The notes under the pieces are model-generated. The model did no database searches and was not told the origin of the DNA. It worked only from the letters and a program-made list of their open reading frames with translations. Positions 1 through 13,100 of a stretch of DNA of 64,000 bases are shown here, one piece after another. Every line of letters begins with the position of its first letter. Position 1 is the stretch's first letter. Origin of the DNA: Phlebotomus papatasi (taxonomy: Eukaryota > Arthropoda > Insecta > Diptera > Psychodidae); assembly GCF_024763615.1 (NCBI RefSeq), contig NC_077223.1:49848627-49912626 (forward strand), read 5' to 3'. The position numbers were made by a program, and so were the translations under genes.

Positions 1-3000
1 AAATAGTGTTCATGACTAAAATCACTTCCCTCCGATTATAAATTAATAAAATAAACTATAAATATTTTGCTAAAATTTGGGGCTGTCCATCTCACCCGCA
101 CTTTTTTTGAGTGCCTCAAAATGCAACTTTTTTTAAATCCTATTTTTCGAAGTGACTATTTTCATCTAGGCATTTCTAATATTGATATCTCAAATTTAGA
201 GTCTTCAAATGAAAACCCAGTGAGATTCGTCTTTGTCTCGCATTCAAAACGTATCCGCAATATTGAATATAAAAAAGGTGTTCCATTTCTCCTCGAATGA
301 CTATATACTAAAATTTCATCGAAACCGCTTCATTAGAACCAAAAATATTATAGTCAGGTAAATTATTTTTTACCATTGCAACGTTCTCATATATTAAAAT
401 TTAAACAAAAAGCATCGTCTTGTTTTTGAATTATTCGACGTCGAAATTTTCGAAAATCGATTTTTCGATTAATCGGATCTTGGATTAAATCGGACGCAGT
501 TGAGATATCGTAAAAGTTGTACTCTACAAGAGCTTTCCAAAACACCAAAATTTTTAAAATTCTGAGAACTAGAACGCGAGATTTGGCCATTTGAAATTTA
601 ATTTTTGAGCCCAGTTCGGGTCAGGGGGTCCGGAAAAGCTGAAAAGAAATGGAAAGGACTGGTATTTTATATCAAAATTTGAGATCGATTGATACCATTG
701 CGGTTGAGTTATCAAATAAACAAAATTTGCCGGTATTTGAAAACGGTGAAAAGGGTGGTGGGGGTGGATCTGGCATCACCTTTCTAGCCGCCCATCGACA
801 TTTAACCTTTGCCGAAAACCGCTTGTCGATATCTCTCTCCGTTCTCTTTCCTGAAGTGGTTATACAACGGACGGGACGTCTAAGAAAATTGATTCTTAGC
901 GCATTCGTGATCTATCTATTCACTTTTATACAATTAGTTCCAAATTAGCTACCAATTTGATGTCTGATATTTAATCACTAGCCGCTCTATGAATCTCATA
1001 AGAGCTTATTTTTTTTGTTTAACTTAAATGGTGATCGTTGATTGCAATTTCCAAGAGGTATATATTTTTTGTAATTATAATACAAAATTCTATTTAGAAT
1101 TTATCAAGAAATCACGATAAATTTTACTTAAGTTTGATTTTTTGTTACGAAACCTATGCCGTTGATTACTGATTTGCTTCTGACGTCTAACTACTAAACT
1201 ATCTGTGTATAATATTTATAAAATATATATGTGAAAGTAAATGTGTATGTAGAGCGACAAAAAAGATTGTGTGGAGATGAGGAAGAAGTTAAAGAGACTT
1301 TAATTGAAATCTTGTGATCTTTGAGTTGAATTAGTTTTATCGTATCGTGTTTATCTGTCGTGCACACGCACGTTTTGGGTAACAAAGAAATACTAATAGT
1401 TTTGTTCTTATATTTAAGATCTCATTTTTAAAGTAATTCTTTAAAAGGTTTAAGAATATTAACTTTAGTTAATATGTGTTTAAATGGAAAACCACTATTC
1501 ATTACAGTCTTTGAATTTTGTTATAATTAATTTACCTGCACGAGGCTCCAATCAAAGCTTATTATTTAAAAATACCATTTATCTGCAAGACATTTATAGT
1601 GGGTCTAAATATAATAATATTCGCATAGTAAATACATATGCTCTGCTTTATGTTTTATGAAACAAAAATATGAGAAAAAGTGTGCCTTCTTTTAAAAAAT
1701 GTTCAGTATAAACTAATCATTAAAAGTTCCTTTAAACGTCTGATATACTTTCTTTAAATTCTCAACAAATGCTTGTATTTTATAAATTTTGGCAAGTAGT
1801 ATAATAAACTTGATTAGCAAAGATTAGAAAAAGATTATAAAAATTTCGAAATTAAAGGATTATACTTATGTCTCAAGGATAGGGAAATTTTCTTTAAAAA
1901 GGCATTTTTTAAAGAAATTGCTCCTATTGTGTAGAGCCCCTTATACAAAAAGGGGGAAAACAATATGATTCATTCATTTATTTACAACTGCTTATCCTTA
2001 ATAGGGTTGAGGGGTTAAAGCAACAAGTTTAGACCTCCACAACTCCTTATTCATAACCTCAGGAAGCTGTTCGGGGTCGGTCTTAAGACGTTCCAAGGCA
2101 AGATGCTCAATTTGTTTCAGCTACCTTGTCATGGGCCTTCTGCAAGGTTAAGGCTCCCTTACAATGATTTTCATAGCTTTTCTGGGGAATTTAATAATAT
2201 GATGTTCGTGAAAATCCACATATAAGTTGTTGTAACCAAAAACAATCTATCGAATATGCATTTCCCTATTAAAATAGTTTGTTTTTCCTCTGTGCGGTTC
2301 ATATAATGTTCGTCTGTTAAAGAAAAAATTACAAAGTGAAAGAGCAAACGAAAAATTAATAAGTGATAATAATATGAAGAATATAAAAATAATTAGAAAG
2401 ATAGTTCACTATTGAGGATCCATCAGTTTTTTTTTTGCTATTAAAGAAGCGAAGTCGTATCTTTTTTCTTGACATTACTTTGACTTTGCTTAATTTTTTC
2501 TAGTGACTATTTAGTCTTCTACTTTTCATTTTAGTACACTCAGAAAAATAATCGAGTGAAACTTACTCGAATCGATGTTGAAATAGGGTAAAGGCTCATA
2601 ATTTTGGACAGTCTGCTTATAAGCATCGATGTTCCAAGATTGAAGTGCGATATTTTCAATACCAATTGACTTTTTTTTGTTACCTTCTTTTCATAAGACT
2701 TGTTTAGAAACTTAGCAAGCTATTTGTAGTCTGTTTTTTTTTACTAAAATTAGTCTTAATACGTTTAAAAATGAATTGATATGTTGAGGTGAATTTGACT
2801 CTTATTTTGGATAACTTGGTTATTAATTTGGACAACTTGGCTGTAAATTTGGACAGCTAATCCGCCTCAACAGGATGCCCATTGTTCTTCATTTCCAAAA
2901 CCTATCTTACCAAGTCCTCTTGGTAAGATCCTCTTACCAAGTCCTCTTTTTCGTTGTGATTTTCGATTAACTCTTTCGTCTCTTTTGGGACTCTGAGTAC

Positions 3001-3387
3001 CCAAAGCAGCATATGAATGTTCTGTGAAAAACAATGTTTTTTAATTATTCAGAACTGATGAAAATCCTACTCTTGTGGATGATTACAAACTAGAAGAATG
3101 TCCAAATGTAAGATTTTTTTTTGTAGGATCTCAATTAATTCCTGAGCTTAGATATTTTTGATTAAAAAATGGTGAAATTGGCTTGCAGCATATGCTGCGG
3201 TCCGGAAAGAGTTAACTATATTTTAGAATTGATTTTACTTATATAGTCATTCGAGGAGAATTGGAACAGTGAGAGAGATGGACCACTTCGCCTCCTGCCT
3301 ACACCCTATGCACGATCTCCATCGTATTTGGTCTATTTGTGCCCTTCAACATTCTAATGAAAACCCCCAAGTTACAGCTTTCTACCT
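1..3387. other. Gene-free stretch with dispersed repeat remnants
   Basis: No exon could be supported here. Positions about 530-700 resemble the interior of the repeat at 18.8-20.6 kb and the stretch at 39.2-39.6 kb, sharing short phrases such as GGTCAGGGGGTC and GGCCATTT. An inverted match exists between about 276-304 and 3244-3270 (CATTCGAGGAGAA and its complement), so part of this stretch may be one large degenerate foldback unit. The missing 5' exon(s) of the kinase gene at 6.2 kb were looked for and not recognised; they are probably upstream of the window. Confidence 0.5.
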
Positions 3388-3391
3388 TTAA

Positions 3392-4340
3392 CTCTTTCGC
3401 GTCATTAGGGTCATATATGACCCAGGGAAAAAACAATTTCTTTTGACTATTTACATTAATTGAAATCTATCGGTTTGTGCACGACATCATAATAGAAGGA
3501 TGTAAGATTCTTGGCTAATTTTCTCAAGACTCCAGAAATTCAGGAAAAGAAAATATTTGAGATCAAAAATCACGAATTTCGAACTTTGTGAAATGACTTT
3601 TCTTTTTCAAATTTTTTTATATTAATTTATTTTTTTCAGCAAAAAGTTCTTTAGAAACACAAAATAGAATATCCAAAGATCGTATATTGCATATTTTGAT
3701 ATAATAAACTACTCTCAATTTTCCAGAAAAGCGTGTAGAATTTTCCGGGTCATATACGACCCTGTAGTCCCCAAGGGTAGCAGTGTTTTCGTCCCAAACC
3801 TGCAGCGAAATGTAGTTGGGACATTGTTTTTCTTTGTGAAATGAAGGTGGGACATCTTGCTCCTGGACATTTCATCTTATATCTGATGAATTATAACATA
3901 TTTTGCAATATTTTAGAGTATTCTGCAAGCGTCTCATATTGTGCAATTGTATTGTGTGTGAATAAATATGTGGATAAGTTTATTTTTGCCAAATACCACT
4001 CAAAATATTGTGACAGTGACTGTTCAAGGGATTACCAGGAAGATTCCTTGAACACCAAGAGTACAGTGTTCATCAAGACAATCCAGTTTGCCATGGTTTT
4101 GGCCAAATTAGTAACTTCAAGCAAAAAAAACTCTTAAGAAGCCCGTGATATAGATTTTGAAAATGGTAAATACACTTCCCTTGAGGACAACAGGGTCATA
4201 TATGACCCGGGGTTTTTCCGAGTTTTCACGCAATGGAAAATTTTTTTCCTCTCTGAACTATTATATTTGATCATAAAGCATTAGGAAAAACTCAATTTTG
4301 CATGAATTCATCTGCTGAATAAAAGTGGGACGCGAAAGAG
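3392..4340. mobile_element. piggyBac-like TTAA-flanked element (949 bp)
   Basis: The unit is bounded by TTAA at 3388-3391 and 4341-4344, with a perfect 12-bp terminal inverted repeat, CTCTTTCGCGTC at the left and its complement at the right. TTAA target duplication is the hallmark of the piggyBac superfamily. Three 16-bp palindromes lie inside: GGGTCATATATGACCC at 3408-3423, a one-base variant at 3747-3762, and a perfect copy at 4193-4208. A 98-residue open frame at 3841-4137 has no recognisable transposase motif, so the element looks non-autonomous. Confidence 0.72.
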
Positions 4341-4887
4341 TTAAAATTGTACGAGAAAATTGAAATTGAATGACTATATTTAGGTGTAATATTCGAAAGA
4401 GTTGTTTCAACTTTTTTTTCCTAGAATTTACATGACAAAAGAGTGTAGATAACTCTTTTTAAGATTGAAAATAACTCGTTTTAAGAGTTAAAATAACTTT
4501 TTCAAATCCCAACATGAATATATTTCGCCTATTTCGCAATTATATATTTTTTTATTTTATAATTTTCTTTATTTATATTTTTTTGACCTCAAATTCCCTA
4601 TGTTCCGAGTGAAATATCACGTATGATGCACGCACATGTCTTCACGAAACACTGTTAGGCATATTTCTAATTGATGTTCCATATGAACTTTGTCACACGA
4701 AAATCTTCTTGGTTGAAGTATATTCTTAAAACGAAATCACTTAAGCATATACAACTTCAGTCGAGATGAAATTTTACACCGAAAAAGAGTAATAATTACA
4801 TCGATATCCGACGAATTAATTCAACTCGCACAAAGAGTTGTTTCAACTCTATTTACTAAAATTTACAACGAAAAATAGTAACAATTA

Positions 4888-5147
4888 GGGTGGAGTAACC
4901 ACTTATCGCCAGTTTTAAGAAAAAGTGAAATTAACAGTATTATAACTTTTGACCCCTTATTATCAGATAACTCAAAATTGAGACAAAGTTACTTAGATAT
5001 ATTGGCTCTAGATTCGTAATAACAAAAGTCCTACAATTTAACGCGGGAGTACCTGAAAAACTGATTATTATTAACAATGCAAAAAGAACCACTTCGTCGC
5101 CACTTTTTACTACGTTTCGCCAGTTCTGTAACCACTTCTCGCCACCC
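4888..5147. mobile_element. Foldback MITE, GGGTGG ends
   Basis: The left end reads TA then GGGTGGAGTAACCACTTATC; the right end is its near complement (GTAACCACTTCTCGCCACCC). The unit is about 260 bp with no coding capacity. The left flank is TA while the right flank is AC, so the duplication has decayed. Confidence 0.55.
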
Positions 5148-5347
5148 ACATGGAAAGGTTCAAACTCGATTATTTTGGGCGATATTATGCAAAGAATACA
5201 TTCAGCATTTCTTTTTCCTCATGATCACCTTATTATTACTCACATTAAATGATTTTTCTTCACTTTTATTTGAAAAATCAAATTATTAGACTATTGCAGA
5301 AAGTAAACAAAGCAGATTTGACAACTGAGAATGTATGAAGTGAAGTT

Positions 5348-6036
5348 ACACAGTAAAAAAAATTAACACTATTATAGTGTGTAATCTTTCACACCACTAT
5401 TATAGTGTTAAATTTGGAAAAAATGTTTAATTTAAAATTGTTTAATTTGAAGTTGTTGAATTTCAAGTTGTTGAATTTGGAGTTGTTGAATTTAAAAATT
5501 GTTGAATTTTTGTGTGTAAACTCAAAAATTGTTGAATTTTCATTTCATTTCGTTTATTATACTTTTTTTGCCTTTTTAGACATTTGTAATGTTTTTTCCT
5601 GTACCTGGGATCCTCCCTAATGCGAGATAATTACATCTGATGCTCGGATCTTCCCGATATACCTATTATGCATATAAATATTTGATGTTCTATATGACTT
5701 TTGCCCAACGAAAAGCATCTCGACTGAAGTATATGTCTTAAATGGAAATTCAACAATTTTTACACCACTTTTGTTTAAAAATTCAACAAATTTGGTTGAA
5801 ATACACAAGACTTCACACTATAATAGTGTGAAAAATTATAATCAAACTATAATAGTGTTAATCTTTGATCATGTGACAAAAATTACCATAAAGTTCTGTA
5901 TTTTTTCACACTATAATAATATGAAAAACTATAATCATACTACAACAGTGGTAATTTTTAGAATTTTTCAACAGTTTTAAATTGCAAAACATTGTCGAAA
6001 ATTTTTTATGACTATAATAGTGAGAAATTTTACACA
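5348..6036. repeat. AT-rich palindromic and short-tandem repeat block
   Basis: The motif ACTATTATAGTG (a near-palindrome) and its variants recur at about 5370, 5395, 5815, 5845, 5910 and 6010. At 5405-5540 a 15-18 bp unit of the form GTTGAATTTNAA is repeated head to tail about seven times. The block reads as an AT-rich foldback element. Open frames across it are low-complexity Leu/Asn/Phe translations and are not taken as genes. Confidence 0.5.
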
Positions 6037-6255
6037 GATAGCGCCTAAACAAAAAGAGATAATGAAGAATGGGTGGTTTTTTCGACTTTATTAGATCATA
6101 ATCATCCTAGAAAACATTGTTTTAGAACTTTTTTTCGCATATTAAAGAAAACACCGTTAGAGGGTTAATTCTACTCTGCCATAGAGTTGTTTTTTTAACT
6201 TTTTAGGTTTTTTCTTAGTGTAAAGTGTAAACATTATTATATTTAACTTCTTTAG

Positions 6256-7181
6256 GTGGCAATTAAAATAATTGATAAAACATGCCTGGACGAGGAAAAT
6301 TTGCAAAAGACCTTCAGGGAAATTTCGGTACTGAAACTCCTGAGCCATCCGCACATCACTCGCCTTTACGAAGTGATGGAGTCCAAGTCTATGATTTACC
6401 TTGTCACAGAACATGCATCTCGTGGTGAGGTGTTTGACCATTTGGTGGCCAATGGCCGGATGACTGAAGAAGAGGCATCCCGTGTGTTTGCCCAAATTGT
6501 CTCGGCTGTAGACTATTGCCATCGCAAGGGTGTTGTTCATCGTGACCTCAAGGCAGAGAATGTCTTACTGGACAATGATATGAACATTAAACTGGCAGAT
6601 TTTGGATTCAGCAACACTTTCACAGACGGTGTGCCATTGAGCACATGGTGTGGATCTCCACCATATGCGGCCCCCGAAGTATTCCAGGGTCTCGAGTATG
6701 ACGGGCCTAAAGCTGACATCTGGAGCCTTGGGGTTGTGCTGTATGTACTTGTGTGTGGAGCTTTACCGTTTGATGGGGCTACTTTACATGATTTACGAAG
6801 TGTAGTGGTCGCCGGAAAATTTCGGATTCCTTTCTTTATGTCGCAGTCTTGTGAGGATCTCATCAGGCATATGCTACTAGTGCAACCGGAACGACGATTT
6901 ACCTTGAAACAAATCGCCCGGCATCCATGGATGGCTCAATGGACGGGAATGATTGAAGAAGCGTCTACAATGGGTAACAATGATCCCATGAATCTCGACT
7001 CAGTAGTGATGACGCACATGTTACAGCTGCCCGGTTTAACAGCTGACATGATTGCTCAGTCAGTTCACGAGAATCGATATGATCACATTTATGCTATCTA
7101 TAATCTTCTCGTGGACAAATTACAGAGTAAGAAGAGAGAGCAACAGAGAATGCAACAACATGGGAACTATATGTATCCTAG
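6256..7181 (+). CDS. Sik3: Sik3 exon: kinase domain and UBA
   Basis: Begins after TTCTTTAG and ends at CCTAG|GTATTG, leaving two bases that join the next exon to complete an Arg codon. In this exon's own numbering, the ATP-anchoring Lys is residue 4 (VAIK), the catalytic loop HRDLKAEN is 95-102, the DFG is 115-117, the LKB1 target Thr in LSTWCGS is 130, APE is 139-141, and the kinase fold ends near residue 228 (HPWMAQW). Residues about 248-290 form the UBA-like helix bundle (MLQLPGL...ENRYDHIYAIYNLL) typical of AMPK-related kinases. The exon is intronless across the C-lobe. Confidence 0.93.
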
Positions 7182-10100
7182 GTATTGAAATAATGATTCC
7201 TAATTTCAATTTTCACAAATTGACAGTGTATTATTTCTTTTAATTTGTTTTTTTAGATCAAGAAAAGCGAGTATTACAACGGGAATTGTAGAAAGGAGTG
7301 AACCGTCGAAAAATGATGCCATTGATCGATTGAGTCCTCTCACTAACAATGGCATGCCCTTCCTCACAACCCACAATCCATGTGACTTGAGCACAGATTT
7401 TGAGAAGTTCATCGACACAGACTTCGAGACAAACATTCCTGCATCTCCAGCTCAGGTGAGAATACTGATTACTTATTCTGAAAAGTATAACACAAATACA
7501 GGGGTGGCAATGTATCCCAGGGCACTCAATGGTCAAGTGGTAGTGCTCTATGATGCAAGTGTCTCGGGTTCGAATCCCCTTCAGGTCACCAGAAATTTTT
7601 CTGGCATTAAAGGTATTCGCAATGCATACAGTGAACTTCACTGCACTTGATCAAGGTTTTGGGAGCCTTTCGATGCGGTTTCACTTACACTGTTTGTCTC
7701 CAATTAGAAACTTTCCCTTGTCTCCATTTGGATTAATATGTTTCTAATAGAAGCATTTTACGCTCGCATATTTTTCTTGTATTTAAGAAGTTTTTAAATT
7801 ACATCTAAAGAATTTTCACTAAACAGTAACATTCTAGAAGAGTCAAGGAGCAAATTTATGTAGGGTCGGAGGAACGTCTGTTCGACAAGGAACCCCTATT
7901 GACACTTGTCAAAATGTTGAAAATTATTTAATGTATCTAGTAAAATATAAGTAATATAACGTTTTTTTCTGTAATATACCTTTTACCTTTTACTATAAAC
8001 AGAGATGTTCAAATTTCGTATCCCAATTGGTACAGAGTAGGGTGTCAATAGGTGCTGACACGAGTTCTTAAAATGTCAATAGACGTTCCTTTCACCCTAA
8101 TTCTCTTCAGAAAAAATATGAACTTAATGCTCTGAATCTTCTGTCAAAGTTAAAGCGTCTGGAATTCATAACAGATTCATAACAGATTGAAACTCATTCA
8201 GTCTTGTCGAAAATTTCAACACCTTTCCAACAAGCTCAAACGTGACCCCGTTTGACTGAAAAATACGTTCTCTAAACTCTTTAACCTTTGACCTTGAAAA
8301 ATCGTTATTAGAAAATGATTCAATGGTATTCTCTAAAAACACTGAAAAATGAAAAAAAAAATACAAGACGCGTTTTCGAACAATCCCAAAATACATATTT
8401 GTGGTTTGAAGGAGAGGAGTATGGGAAAAATGCAAAGCATCCCAGCTTTGCGGAATGCTTGAACTCACGAAATAAAGCTCACTGTGAATTAGTTTTTCGC
8501 ATAATCTTTTGGACTTTTGGTGCTTACTGCTCTTCTAGAGATCAAATTGATTCATTAATCACAAAAGCACTTCAAAATTTAAAAAAGAATCGGTACTTAA
8601 CTGATGAAGACCTATGCAGCCGGGTTCGAAATATCAATACCTTTCCAAAAAATCCTAATTTAACCAAATCGATTGAAAAATGGGCCTTCCAGAAGTTGTT
8701 GACCTTTGACCTTCAATAATTCAAAATGACGAATTTTCCGGTTATAGGTATGTTTGGACGAAATGTTCGCCTGGCCTACCTCTAAAACATGTCCGAAAGT
8801 CATTGCAAAACCTGGGTCAATTTTGAGAAAAACCAAAATACCCTGGTTTTGGAGGGGATAGAGGGGAGTGGAGGAAAAAACGTCTAGAGATATTTATTTT
8901 TTATTGGGAGTCGTCGAAAACTAGAAGTCATTATCTTTTACCGTTTAAACTCCAGAACGGTGACAAGTTGGGAAAAAATAGGACGATTATAGAACTGTTC
9001 TCTCTCTTTGAGTTCGAGCAATGAAAAAGTGTCTCGATACGATTAATATTGGCCCCAATGAGATGCTTGGAATGCTGTTCTGTTGTATTTTACTCTGAGA
9101 AGGAGTGCCAAAAAGTCTCCTGAAAGACCCATGCTTCTATCTCTAACCATTTAGTCTCTAGTTTCTTTCTCAATTCATGAGAAAAGGGTACTATTCACGA
9201 ATTCAAGGATTTCTCGGAGTTTTCCCACTATGGGCAATTTCTTAAGTTTACCGGTTCACGACCAATTTGAACCGATTCATAAATTACTCAAAACATCGCT
9301 CAAAACAGTTAAGGAGTAATATAATTGAATTTCGGATAAAAAATTATTACCAGTTATGAACCGGTTTAAAACCGATTGGAATCACTTCAGTCTTATCAGG
9401 AATTCCGAAATATTTCCAATGAGTTTAAACATGATACTATTCGGTTGAGAAATACACCCTCTAGAGCCATTCTAACTTTTGTAGTCGTTTTTCCTGCCAA
9501 CACAATAAAGTAGGGTCGTTCTCTACAGTCTACAGCTTCACTGTGGTAATGTCCGTTATATCCGAACCATGACGATTCCTTCCGGCTAGCCGCTGAATGT
9601 GTGAAGGTAGCGCCACGAGTGGTACATATAGCTACTACGTCACAAGAGCTTCGCCAGTGCACGTACATCGTGTGTGCGAGGATCCTCGCAGTATACCTCG
9701 CTTAAGGGACGTTTTCGCGAATAAGGGAATCCGCGAATGAATTGGTGCGCTTCACTTTTGACCTTGAAAACCCGTAATTAGGTTAATTCAACGTTTTTTT
9801 TCGTGCATGGACGAAATGTTCGCTTTGAGATAATCTCAAAACATAACTAAAAATGAAAAAATCACACGACGTGTTTTCGAGCAGTCCAAATATAGTAGAA
9901 TCTCTCAAATTCGGGCATTTGGAACCGATATGTCACCCGAATTAGAGAGAAATTCGGGTGAAAAACTTTTTGAAATGCAACGATTTTTTATTGATCCAAC
10001 TTGAAAAATGTCAACAAACATTTTTCGAATTTAACTGCCGCCTGAATTGAAAAGTAGCCCGATCTTATAAGTGCCGAATTAGCGAGAGTCTACTGTAAAC

Positions 10101-13100
10101 ATTTTGGAGGGGAATGCAGGGGGTGGAGGACAGAAAAACGAAATGTATGTTAACGGTCCTTCTTATCGGGGATCCCCCAGAGGTTCCAAGTCTCTATCTC
10201 TAACCGCTTGGCCTCTAAAGCTGGCGACAGCCCGACAAACAGCGTGACGTTAAATAACTCGAAACTTCTAAAGTTCTACGAAAATGTGACCGCTAGGGAT
10301 ATATTGTTCTCTCTTGCTGCAGATAGAGCAATAACAAGATATAGTTTCAGTCTTTTAAACGAATTGAATAATTATTGTCACCTGAAGACGATTTGTCCGT
10401 TATTAGGTTTTCAAGTAACCTCGCACTGTACTAAAGCTATTGCGCTAAACTATTCTAAACACCCCCTGAGAACGCCAATACAAATTATTGAAAAATATAT
10501 TTAAGTAATCTAAGTTGACATATTCCTTAATACATTTGTTTATCGGCCTTTTGCAAAAAAAGTGAAGAAATTAGAATTGAGTCCAATAAGAAAATACGAC
10601 GACTCTTATTATATCATGCAGCAACTCGGCGATCAGCACTTCCCGCTGGCACCTAATACATCAGGTGGAAATACGAGAAGACACACAGTAGGTCCAGGTG
10701 ATGTGGCCCATGAACAAGCACTTGTAAATCCGTCAGCTCAGCCGATTCCTTTCAAATTTGGCACGGAGTGTGGTACTAATTTACCTGTAAACTTGCCCAT
10801 GCTGCAAAATCAGCCACTGCATAATTTCACCATAAAAGATCAGCATTTACTGAAGCCACCAACTGTAATGGGAGCCAGTAAGTCATTTTGTAGGAGGTAT
10901 ACAAAAATCTAGAAAATTTTATATATCCGATTTTTTGCTTTTTAACAGGTTCATTTGGAAGACGTGCATCCGATGGTGGTGCCAATTTACACATTTATTA
11001 CCCGACTACTAGTAACAGTGGTCCAACTATGGAGAACCTATATAATCCTCCACCAACTGGAGAGTGTTTTGCAGTTGGAACACCTGAAAGGGTTGAAACG
11101 CGCCTTGAAACATCACAAATTGAAGTAGGAGACGAATCTAATGATGAAATTCAGAGGTAAGCATTATTTTATCGCAAAAGGGCAGAATCACATTGACAAA
11201 ATAAAATGCTCGTCGTAGCCTCACCGTATTTCGTTAATTTATGCATTTTCATTGCAATTCTTACGCAAATTTTCCATTACCGTATTACCTTATCTCATAC
11301 TCGGTGGCACTAGGTGAAAATAATATAAGAAAATTGAAGAAATAAAAGGAAAATGCAATAAATGATGAGCAAGAAAACTGAAGGGAAAATTTTATCGTAG
11401 TTTTTTTTGCTCACCGTTTTTCGAATTTTCGTTTTATTTCTTCAATTTTCTTATGTTATTTTCACCCAGTGTCCCCGAATATGAGATAAGGTAATATGAT
11501 AATCGAGAATTTGCGTAAGAATTTTAATAAAAATGCGTAAATTAACGAAATACGGTGAGCATTTTACTGTCAATGTGATTCTGCCCGAAATTATTATGGT
11601 ATTTTTTGGAGTTGTAGAAATATTCGAAGATAGCTTTTTCAAAAACTTGATGACTAGGGGAAGGTTTTGAAGGTTCGTATTAAAAAAGGAGTCCAAGATT
11701 TAAGATTTTTTACTGAGTGCCACATATACCGAATCAATTATATCACTATATCAAAAAATCTCTTACTTATTGGGTTCATAATTCTGCCTCACAAAATTCC
11801 TGGAAGTCCTTAGATTTTCCTCTACAGGAAAATGAAAATGTAGTAGCATTTTTTACGAATGTGTCTGGTTTAACTCTGCTTCGTACCAGTTTTTGCCACT
11901 TCTGTAGGCCTCATTTTCCCCGGAAACATTACACCGGACACAAAAATTTGGGCATAACTACTTAGATGGAACTTTCATCTACTTGTTTTCACCATTTGTA
12001 GGAGGTATCACGCATTAAAAAACAATTTTAAGCTATTTTTCTAACACATGTTTTTTGACACTCGGAAAACCATTTTTTCCCTGCATTCTGACAGTCAGTG
12101 AAGAGCTTGGTTAGTTATGATTCTCTCATAATCACGTCTAATGTAATCCTCGGATTTTCTCTAACACCTCCAATGGGTCTTACAGAACATATTTCGGACG
12201 TAACTGATTTCAAAAATGACCAGCCACCAATTTAAAGTGAAATGTGGGAAGTTCCACTTTAAAACAAGGAAAATTAAATGAGAAATACTCAAAATACATG
12301 GAAGTGGCAATTTAAGAATCACATCTACCATAAGCAGTCTAGTTTCATCACTGCACAAATCAGAAAGTTGTAATCACACCTATTGTAATCCTTGTTTTTT
12401 CTCTAACGTCTCGAATCTGTCTTACAGAACATTTTTTGAACTTCAGTGATTCTTAGAATTACCAGTGATTAATTCAAAGTAAAATGTGAAAAACTCCGCT
12501 TGAAAACAAAGCAAATTGGATGAAAAATTCTAAAAACGCACCGCATGGGCAATGAAAGAATCACACCTACCATAAGCAAATTCAAGCTTAATGTTTAATT
12601 TGACAGAAGTGAAAAAAAAACATCTGATGAAGTCTCATTTTGATGGAGAAGTGCGTGTTTTCCTTCGAGATTTTAGTGAAAATTGTTTGTATCCCAATTT
12701 TCTTGTGAATTCAGTGGAATCTCTGATGAGTAAAATATCGCTAGTGGCGTGCACAATTGTGACCCAAAACAGTGAGGAATTCTCAAATTCAGTGGTCAGT
12801 AATTTTGACAGATGTTTTTATGAAGCTGCAAAATTCGATTTTCCTGAGCTGCAAAGGTGATAATTTTTATGAATTTTCCTCCACCCACAAAAACGATCCC
12901 CTTCAAGCAAAAGATTTTCACGGTAAATATTAACCCTAATAAACCCTCTATAACTTGCAATAGTTGCTTTTTCGAAAAGACACTTGCAGTGTGCAAAAAT
13001 ACATAAAATATTACACATCAGAATTACGATTTTAGGCCCATTTTTTATTTTTGCCTTTTGGACCCAGGAAAAAAGGCCTAGGCTTCCAAGTTTGTCAGGA

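Noticed and set aside
3841..4137. 98-residue frame inside the TTAA element as a piggyBac transposase
   Set aside because: No DDD catalytic context or cysteine-rich tail of that family is recognisable; kept only as part of the element.
10208..10504. 98-codon open frame before Sik3 exon 3 as an extra exon
   Set aside because: It has no suitable splice sites joining it in phase to its neighbours and no similarity to SIK3; it starts at a non-ATG codon.
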